The translations under genes were made by a program, and so were the position numbers. The notes below the pieces were generated by a model. That model was not told the DNA's origin and did no database searches. It worked only from the letters and a program-made list of their open reading frames with translations. Below, piece after piece: positions 4,737 to 9,293 of a stretch of DNA of 9,293 nt. Numbering within the stretch: position 1 is the stretch's first letter; the number at the start of each line of letters is the position of its first letter. This stretch comes from Clostridiales bacterium (GTDB taxonomy: Bacteria > Bacillota > Clostridia > Peptostreptococcales > BM714), in NCBI GenBank assembly GCA_002869095.1, contig PKTO01000309.1:1-9293 (forward strand). The letters are read 5' to 3'.

Positions 4737-6659
4737 ATGGTTTCAAAAATTTATGACGAGCTTCTCTATTTAATCAACCCCGGAACATATGACGATCAAG
4801 GTTTATTGGAGCTTCTCGACAAGCATCCGGAAATCAAATTCGTATCGCTTGTAGCAGTTGATTTGGGAAACAACCACACAGATGAAAAAATTCCAATTGA
4901 ACTTTTCAAGGAAGATATTGCCGATTTCCTCGTTAAAGGAGTCCAGACTGACGGTTCAAGCGTTGTGCTTCCTGAAATCGCAGACCTCAGCAATGCCAAG
5001 GTCGATTTGATTCCGGACAAAGATGTCAGATGGTTCATCGACTATAATTACGATTTGACGGACCCTTCCACTTCTTTGCCTGTAGGAACTCTCATCATTC
5101 CAGCTTTTCTATGCCACGAAGACAAATTGGTATGCTCCCGTTCGGTTTTGAAGAGATCGGCAGAATGTCTTAAGGAAAATTTGATGGGACTCTTCAAGAC
5201 CAACAGCAAATTGCTTGAAGAATTCGGTATTGAAAGTGCCGACATGATTGACGAAGTACTGCTTACTACCGCAACCGAATTGGAATTCTGGGTAAAGACT
5301 CCAGGCAAGCAGGCGGATATAGAAAAGCTTTCAACCTCTCAGGTCTTGAAGGAACAGTATTGGAAGAGAACTATCGGTCCTGTCAAAACAGCGCTGGAAG
5401 AGTCTTTGCTGAAACTCAACAAGTACGGCTTCGAGGTTGAAATGGGTCATAAGGAAGTAGGCGGAGTACCTTCAGCGATGGACAGCGACGGTAATTTCAC
5501 TTACATCATGGAACAACTTGAAATCGACTGGAAATACAGTTCGGAAATGCAGACAGGCGACAATGAAATGTTCGCGCAGGATATAATCAAGGACACATTT
5601 GTCGACAAAAACCTCGATGTTACTTTCCTTGCCAAGCCTATTGAAGGCGTAGCCGGCAACGGCAAGCACACACACATAGGACTGGCATTAAAATTAAAAT
5701 CCGGAAAAATGCTCAATCTCTTTTCACCGCTCGACCCGAAATCCTCATATATGAGTTCATTGGGATTCGAATCCATAATGGGACTTCTAAAGAACTACGA
5801 AGTAGTGAATCCGTTCATAAGCAACACAAACGACGCTCTAAGAAGACTCAAGCCAGGTTTCGAGGCTCCTGTATGCATAGTGACCTCTTTGGGACATACG
5901 GTGGAAACTCCATCAAGAAACAGGACAATACTGGCCGGTTTGATAAGGGATATGAACAACCCGATGGCTACAAGATTCGAAGTCAGGTCTCCAAATCCCA
6001 CAACAAACACTTATGTGTCTGTTGCCGCAATATATCAGGCAATGCTCGACGGGATACTCAAAATTTCAGCATCCGACCTTACCTTGACAGATATTGAAAA
6101 AGAACTTTCCAAAAAACCCGGTGACGATGCATTCTATCTTGAAAAAGACAGAGCATACAGAAGCGAGGAAGATGTGTTCGAGGATTACACCGACGAGGAA
6201 AGGGATTCAATGTTCGGCGTGCCTCCGGCAACAGTTTACGAAAATGTGAAGGCTTTGGATTTGTATCCCGATAAAGTTGAAGTGCTTCTAAACGGCGGAG
6301 TATTCACCGAAGACATAATCAAGTCGCTCAAAACAGCGTCGACATGCCAGTGGATCAACGAACTCAAGTCACGCATACTGGATGCAAACACCGAACTTGT
6401 ACGTGCATCCAAGAAGCTTCACGACATCGAAAATGCTACTGACTATGATGTTGTCAATTGGGAAAAAATCAATCAACTTAGACATGACCTGATGAAGAAC
6501 AAACTCAGCAAGAAATCCCTTTTCGAGGAATTGAGATCTGCCATAGAAGAAAGCGATTTTGAAACTGTTTCAAGGCTTCAGGTTGAAATGCAGATAAAAA
6601 TGGCTGAGCTTGAAAAATTGTATTCCGTATACAAGAGAAATCTTTTCGGCATAAAGTAA
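4737..6659 (+). CDS. atypical GSI-like glutamine synthetase, 640 residues
   Basis: The protein should condense glutamate and ammonia to glutamine using ATP. All core motifs of the glutamine synthetase catalytic domain are recognisable in diverged form. TDGSSV (71-76) stands for the beta-grasp DGSS loop, and ATELEFWV (179-186) carries the metal-binding glutamates. EMGHKEVGG (236-244) is the second metal region, and GNGKHTHIGLAL (307-318) carries the metal/ATP-site histidine. NDALRRLKPGFEAPV (365-379) holds the glutamate-site loop, followed by RNRTILAG (394-401) and RFEVRSPNPTTNTYVSVAA (413-431), ending at LDGI. Ordinary GSI proteins have about 440-470 residues. This one has extra sequence before the first metal motif and about 200 residues after LDGI; about 530-635 is charged, helical and possibly coiled-coil. 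The adenylylation-site tyrosine region of enterobacterial GlnA is not seen. Start 4737 is chosen over a TTG at 4689, which would translate the -10 box; AGAGGTG precedes it. It is monocistronic and ends at a strong terminator. A type III (GlnN) enzyme is less likely given the length and motif spelling. Confidence 0.9.
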   Translation: MVSKIYDELLYLINPGTYDDQGLLELLDKHPEIKFVSLVAVDLGNNHTDEKIPIELFKEDIADFLVKGVQTDGSSVVLPEIADLSNAKVDLIPDKDVRWFIDYNYDLTDPSTSLPVGTLIIPAFLCHEDKLVCSRSVLKRSAECLKENLMGLFKTNSKLLEEFGIESADMIDEVLLTTATELEFWVKTPGKQADIEKLSTSQVLKEQYWKRTIGPVKTALEESLLKLNKYGFEVEMGHKEVGGVPSAMDSDGNFTYIMEQLEIDWKYSSEMQTGDNEMFAQDIIKDTFVDKNLDVTFLAKPIEGVAGNGKHTHIGLALKLKSGKMLNLFSPLDPKSSYMSSLGFESIMGLLKNYEVVNPFISNTNDALRRLKPGFEAPVCIVTSLGHTVETPSRNRTILAGLIRDMNNPMATRFEVRSPNPTTNTYVSVAAIYQAMLDGILKISASDLTLTDIEKELSKKPGDDAFYLEKDRAYRSEEDVFEDYTDEERDSMFGVPPATVYENVKALDLYPDKVEVLLNGGVFTEDIIKSLKTASTCQWINELKSRILDANTELVRASKKLHDIENATDYDVVNWEKINQLRHDLMKNKLSKKSLFEELRSAIEESDFETVSRLQVEMQIKMAELEKLYSVYKRNLFGIK

Positions 6660-6679
6660 TCTTCAATTACAATTCAATC

Positions 6680-6708
6680 AAAAGAGACGGCCAGCGGCCG
6701 TCTCTTTT
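6680..6708. terminator. bidirectional intrinsic terminator
   Basis: AAAAGAGACGGCC (6680-6692) pairs perfectly with GGCCGTCTCTTTT (6696-6708) around a 3-nt AGC loop. The GC-rich core is flanked by A on one side and T on the other, so it works in both directions. It ends the glutamine synthetase transcript and the convergent minus-strand operon. Confidence 0.92.
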
Positions 6709-6727
6709 TACTTTTGATTTCGATTGT

Positions 6728-7750
6728 TTATTTTGCAAATTCCACTTTGTCGATTGTTATTTCATCGAGGTTCTTCGCTCCTGTCATCCTCATGGCATCT
6801 TCGAGCTCGGCTCCTATTTTTTCGGTATAAAGCTTTGCCCCTTCCATTCCTCCTCCATAAACGGCAACTCCGTACGGTCTTCCGATCAGTACTGCGTCGG
6901 CTCCCAAAGCAATTGCCTTGAAAATATCCGTACCCTTCCTGAATCCTCCGTCTATGAATATCTTCATTTCTCCTTTGCAGGCTTCAACAATTGAAGGAAG
7001 AACTTCTATGGTCGACAATGTATCATCCAACACCCTTCCACCATGGTTCGAAACGATTATACCTGAAGCGCCTGCCTGTTTCGCTTTTAAAGCTCCTTCC
7101 ACAGTCATTATACCTTTTACAATGAAAGGCAATTCTGTTGATTCGATTATTTTTTTCAACGATTCCACTGATTGTGGAAACAATGGTTTGCCAAGCTTTG
7201 CAAACACGGTAAGCCCGGCTGCATCTACATCCATTGCAATAGCCGCCACATTTCTTTTTTCGGCAAGTTTCACCTTTCTTATGGCTTCTTCCACGTCCCA
7301 AGGCTTAATTGTCGGTATACCGCATCCTGACACTTCTCCTACTGCATCCAATGGCCCGATGAATGACTCTTCCGGAATTCCGTCTCCAGTAAATGCAGCC
7401 GTTCCCGCCTCAAAACAGCCTTTGACTACAGCTTCCGAATATGTTGTATCCGTATGCCCTTCGCCGTAATTGACCTTGACTCCGCCAATCGGAGCGGCAA
7501 AGAACGGGTATTTGAATTTTCTTCCGAATATTTCAATGCCCGCATCTATCTCGCTTGGTTCATAAAGCGTATCCATTCGAACTTTTACGCTTTTCAACTG
7601 CTCGAAGTTCCTTATGAATCCGCTTCCTGAACCTTTGCCTCCCATTCCAGGCACCTGTCCCCTGCATGCTATTCCATTGCATTCGGGGCACACTTTGCAT
7701 TTGTTCCCGATTATTTTCCTTGCTTCATTTCGTACATCATTGTAATCCAT
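6728..7750 (-). CDS. FMN-dependent alpha-hydroxy-acid dehydrogenase-like protein with N-terminal Cys cluster
   Basis: This 340-residue protein has the FMN-binding TIM barrel of the lactate/glycolate oxidase family, whose members oxidise 2-hydroxy acids to 2-oxo acids. Visible elements are PFFAAPIGG (82-90), KGI with K212, VSNHGGRVLDD (233-243) with catalytic His H236 and R239, and IDGGFRKGTDIFKAIALGAD (266-285). GRPYG follows at 290-294. The N-terminus has CKVCPECNGIAC (18-29), four cysteines spaced CX2CX2CX4C, then a glycine-rich PGMGGKGSGSG; this is absent from classical members and could bind an Fe-S cluster or metal. The usual QLY motif with an active-site Tyr is not present; GIPTIKPWD stands in that region, so the substrate may differ. 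The start is 2 nt after the amidase stop codon, and the GGGGGATGGA ribosome-binding sequence lies within the amidase's last codons, indicating translational coupling. It is the last gene of the operon. An isopentenyl-diphosphate isomerase type 2 is an alternative FMN barrel but lacks this NHGGR arrangement. Confidence 0.85.
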   Translation of the reverse strand: MDYNDVRNEARKIIGNKCKVCPECNGIACRGQVPGMGGKGSGSGFIRNFEQLKSVKVRMDTLYEPSEIDAGIEIFGRKFKYPFFAAPIGGVKVNYGEGHTDTTYSEAVVKGCFEAGTAAFTGDGIPEESFIGPLDAVGEVSGCGIPTIKPWDVEEAIRKVKLAEKRNVAAIAMDVDAAGLTVFAKLGKPLFPQSVESLKKIIESTELPFIVKGIMTVEGALKAKQAGASGIIVSNHGGRVLDDTLSTIEVLPSIVEACKGEMKIFIDGGFRKGTDIFKAIALGADAVLIGRPYGVAVYGGGMEGAKLYTEKIGAELEDAMRMTGAKNLDEITIDKVEFAK

Positions 7751-7752
7751 TT

Positions 7753-8580
7753 TTACATTCCATCCCCCTTGAATATTATTTCGTACAGGTCCGTTCGCCT
7801 GTGTTTCATCAGCGGCAACTCTTTCCTTACCTTTTCGATCAATTCATTTTCAAGTTCGCAAACAAGCAGCCCTTCACCATCGTCAAGTTCATCTACCACT
7901 CTTCCCCACGGATCGACAAAAATTGTATGTCCGTAAGCATTGTATGTGGCATTCCAGTCAACCGCCGGAGAAACCGCCGCAAAATAAACCTGATTGTCCA
8001 GCGCCCTTGTTTTAGCAGTCATTTTCCAATGGGCGGGCCCCGTGGTTCTATTGAATGCCGCAGGAATGACAATCAGTTTTGCGCCCTTTAGCGCAATAAG
8101 CCGCATCAATTCGGGGAAACGCATGTCATAGCATATTGCAAGCCCGACTTTTCCAAAAGGCGTTTCGAATACGGCAACATCTTCTCCAGGCGATAGAGTC
8201 TCCGATTCAAAAAACCTTATTCCGTCTTTTACATCGATATCGAAAAGATGCATTTTTCTATGCCGTGCAATTATTTCACCTTTTGGATCCAACACAAATG
8301 AAGTGTTGTATACGTCATTCCCATCTATTTCCGGAATCGATCCCGCAACGACATAAATTCCTTTTTCGACAGCAATTTTCTTTATTGACTCGATGGTGAT
8401 TCCCGATGAATCTTCTGCATATTCACGAAAGTACTTGTTGTCGTATGGGCAATTGAACATTTCAGGCAGAACTGCCATATCCGCACCCATTTCGCAGGCT
8501 TTTTCAATCATTTGGCAAGCTTTTTCGATGTTTGCGGCTTTATCTTCACTTACTTTCATTTGAATCAGTCCGAGTTTCAT
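7753..8580 (-). CDS. carbon-nitrogen hydrolase, Nit2-like omega-amidase
   Basis: This 275-residue cytoplasmic hydrolase belongs to the nitrilase superfamily. The catalytic triad is complete: E40 in VLPEMFNCPY, K109 in RHRKMHLFDIDV and C150 in AICYDMRFPEL. Nit2 omega-amidase hydrolyses alpha-ketoglutaramate and alpha-ketosuccinamate to the 2-oxo acids and ammonia. Beyond the triad, several stretches follow Nit2 closely: NCPYDNKYFREYAE (43-56), SETLSPGED (126-134), PAAFNRTTGPAHW and ALDNQVYFAAVSPA. The end SDLYE-like RRTDLYEI also fits. Length equals that of the family. The start at 8580 has GGGAGG 6 nt upstream. It follows the Fur-family gene by 16 nt and precedes the FMN dehydrogenase-like gene by 2 nt, so all three are probably one transcript. 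Related amidases on other small amides or N-carbamoyl compounds cannot be excluded, but the Nit2-type loops make omega-amidase the best reading. Confidence 0.9.
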   Translation of the reverse strand: MKLGLIQMKVSEDKAANIEKACQMIEKACEMGADMAVLPEMFNCPYDNKYFREYAEDSSGITIESIKKIAVEKGIYVVAGSIPEIDGNDVYNTSFVLDPKGEIIARHRKMHLFDIDVKDGIRFFESETLSPGEDVAVFETPFGKVGLAICYDMRFPELMRLIALKGAKLIVIPAAFNRTTGPAHWKMTAKTRALDNQVYFAAVSPAVDWNATYNAYGHTIFVDPWGRVVDELDDGEGLLVCELENELIEKVRKELPLMKHRRTDLYEIIFKGDGM

Positions 8581-8596
8581 CTTATGCCTCCCGAAA

Positions 8597-9046
8597 TCAT
8601 ATTATCGTTTTATTTTTGCATTTTTCACAAACCCCATGCAATACCATTAGCAAATCTTCAACTTCAACCTTATATTCGCTTTCAACGTTGCTTGTTATGT
8701 CGATGAGATCCATTACAAGCTTTTGATCGTCAATATCGAAGATTTCTCCACAAACATCACACTTGAAATGTATGTGCAATTTTTTGCCGCTGAAAATTTT
8801 CAATTCGTAGTATCTGTGTTTGCCTATTGAAATTTCCTCTATGATCTGGTTTCGCTTAAGTATGTCTATGGTCCTGTATACTGTCGGAAGGCTTATTCCT
8901 TTGGCTTTGACCAATTCATAAACATCCTCGGGTTTCAAATGCTTGTCGCTTCCCAAGAAAATGCGGATGATTTCCTTTCGGGAAGAAGTAAGTTTGAAAT
9001 TCTTTCCCCTTAAAATATCTTCAATCATACTTACTTTGCTGTTCAT
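8597..9046 (-). CDS. Fur-family metal-responsive transcriptional regulator
   Basis: This 149-residue DNA-binding repressor has the Fur layout. A winged-helix domain occupies about residues 1-84, with FKLTSSRKEIIRIF, HLKPEDVYELV and the recognition helix in SLPTVYRTIDILKR. A dimerisation domain follows. Two CxxC pairs, CDVCG (96-100) and CEKC (140-143), form the structural zinc site. HIH (91-93), the glutamate in RYYEL (E81) and D104 would form the regulatory metal site. The first-shell acidic residue is Glu rather than the Asp typical of PerR, and the usual C-terminal His before the last CxxC region reads VEVEDLLMVLHG. So Fur, Zur and PerR types cannot be told apart. The start at 9046 gives the usual length; the upstream signal (GGATGTGATGAA) is weak. 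Reading further upstream in frame to 9115 would translate a strong hairpin and is rejected. It is 16 nt upstream of the omega-amidase gene and follows a NifX-like gene. Confidence 0.88.
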   Translation of the reverse strand: MNSKVSMIEDILRGKNFKLTSSRKEIIRIFLGSDKHLKPEDVYELVKAKGISLPTVYRTIDILKRNQIIEEISIGKHRYYELKIFSGKKLHIHFKCDVCGEIFDIDDQKLVMDLIDITSNVESEYKVEVEDLLMVLHGVCEKCKNKTII

Positions 9047-9070
9047 TTCATCACATCCATTATTTATTGG

Positions 9071-9098
9071 AGAAAGCGAGATATTCATCTCGCTTTCT
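9071..9098. other. 12-bp perfect hairpin between the NifX-like gene and the Fur-family gene
   Basis: AGAAAGCGAGAT (9071-9082) and ATCTCGCTTTCT (9087-9098) are exact reverse complements around a 4-nt loop. On the minus strand it is followed by CTCCAATAAAT rather than a T run, so it is a poor classical terminator. An extended -10-like TGCTAAAAT (9114-9106) just upstream on the minus strand would start a transcript near 9099, placing the hairpin at the extreme 5' end of the regulator's mRNA. It could be a weak terminator, a 5' stabilising stem, or an operator. Confidence 0.6.
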
Positions 9099-9108
9099 TG
9101 TGTTAATT

Positions 9109-9293
9109 TTAGCAAACAGAATTCTTCGCTTCGATTTCACCCTCAAGATATTTCTTTACGGCTTCTTCGACTTTACCTGTTACTCCAATTATAACATTTA
9201 TATTCCTTTTTCTAAACAACTCCTGTGCCGATGCTCCCATTCCTCCTGAAATTATCGTGTCGACATTTCTTTCGGCGAGGAATTTAGGCAGAA
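9109..9293 (-). CDS. NifX/NifB-type (dinitrogenase Fe-Mo cofactor domain) protein, C-terminal end only
   Basis: Only the last 60 residues are inside the window; the start lies beyond the right edge. They read LPKFLAERNVDTIISGGMG, then ASAQELFRKRNINVIIGVTG and KVEEAVKKYLEGEI, ending in a cysteine two residues after Asn-Ser. The GGMG(A/P)xAQxLF motif followed by a short beta strand and VEEAVxxYLxG is the end of the small ferredoxin-like/RNase H-like domain found in NifX, NifY, the NifB C-terminus and many stand-alone anaerobe proteins of about 110-130 residues. Stand-alone members bind or traffic iron-sulfur or iron-molybdenum clusters, but most have no proven role, and nothing here implies nitrogen fixation. 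It lies immediately upstream of the Fur-family gene on the same strand, separated by a hairpin, which suggests a metal-related context. Confidence 0.82.
   Translation of the reverse strand, partial: LPKFLAERNVDTIISGGMGASAQELFRKRNINVIIGVTGKVEEAVKKYLEGEIEAKNSVC

Noticed and set aside
6918..7469. Plus-strand 183-residue frame opposite the FMN protein
   Set aside because: It is the antisense shadow of a well-supported barrel enzyme, has no ribosome binding site and resembles no protein.
9047..9115. Longer N-terminus for the Fur-family regulator
   Set aside because: It would translate a perfect 12-bp hairpin and overlap the end of the NifX-like gene, and the family normally starts close to the residue used here.
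1..9293. CRISPR arrays, insertion sequences, phage genes, tRNA or rRNA
   Set aside because: No regularly spaced repeats, transposase motifs, terminal inverted repeats with target duplications, or tRNA/rRNA-like sequence were seen on either strand.

Overview
This window looks like an ordinary chromosomal segment of an anaerobic, low-to-moderate GC member of the Clostridia (Firmicutes). The grounds are strong AGGAGG-type ribosome binding sites, AT-rich promoters with extended -10 elements, A/T-flanked hairpin terminators, a Firmicute-type 6S RNA, a LytS-type sensor, a Fur-family regulator with two CxxC pairs, and an oversized GSI-like glutamine synthetase. I see no transposase, phage gene, CRISPR array, tRNA or rRNA. 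Assignments rest on reading motifs by eye; no database search was run.

Left part (1-2772). A LytS-like membrane sensor (minus, running off the left edge) lies just downstream of a probable 6S RNA gene (minus, about 775-956). That RNA has its own promoter, whose -35 overlaps the stop codon of an RluA/RluD-family pseudouridine synthase gene (minus, 983-1885). Divergent from the synthase is NAD kinase (plus, 1969-2772). Bacillus has a related NAD kinase/pseudouridine synthase gene pair; here the two are head to head.

Middle (2771-6708). A bidirectional terminator separates NAD kinase from an unrecognised 189-residue soluble protein (minus), followed to the right by low-specificity L-threonine aldolase (minus). 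A 279-bp divergent control region, with an operator-like pair of direct repeats 22 bp apart, separates the aldolase from a 640-residue atypical glutamine synthetase (plus). The synthase gene ends in a strong bidirectional terminator.

Right part (6728-9293). A probable minus-strand operon reads, in transcription order: the end of a NifX/NifB-type (dinitrogenase iron-molybdenum cofactor domain) protein, a Fur-family regulator, a Nit2-like omega-amidase, and an FMN-dependent alpha-hydroxy-acid dehydrogenase-like protein with an N-terminal four-cysteine cluster. The amidase and FMN genes are 2 nt apart and probably translationally coupled. Their proximity to glutamine synthetase suggests, as inference only, handling of glutamine-derived 2-oxo or 2-hydroxy acid amides.

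Most of the content is housekeeping. The points most worth a second look are the FMN protein/omega-amidase pair, the unknown 189-residue protein with a perfect 11-bp inverted repeat around its promoter, the 6S RNA-lytS arrangement, and the repeats between the aldolase and glutamine synthetase genes.
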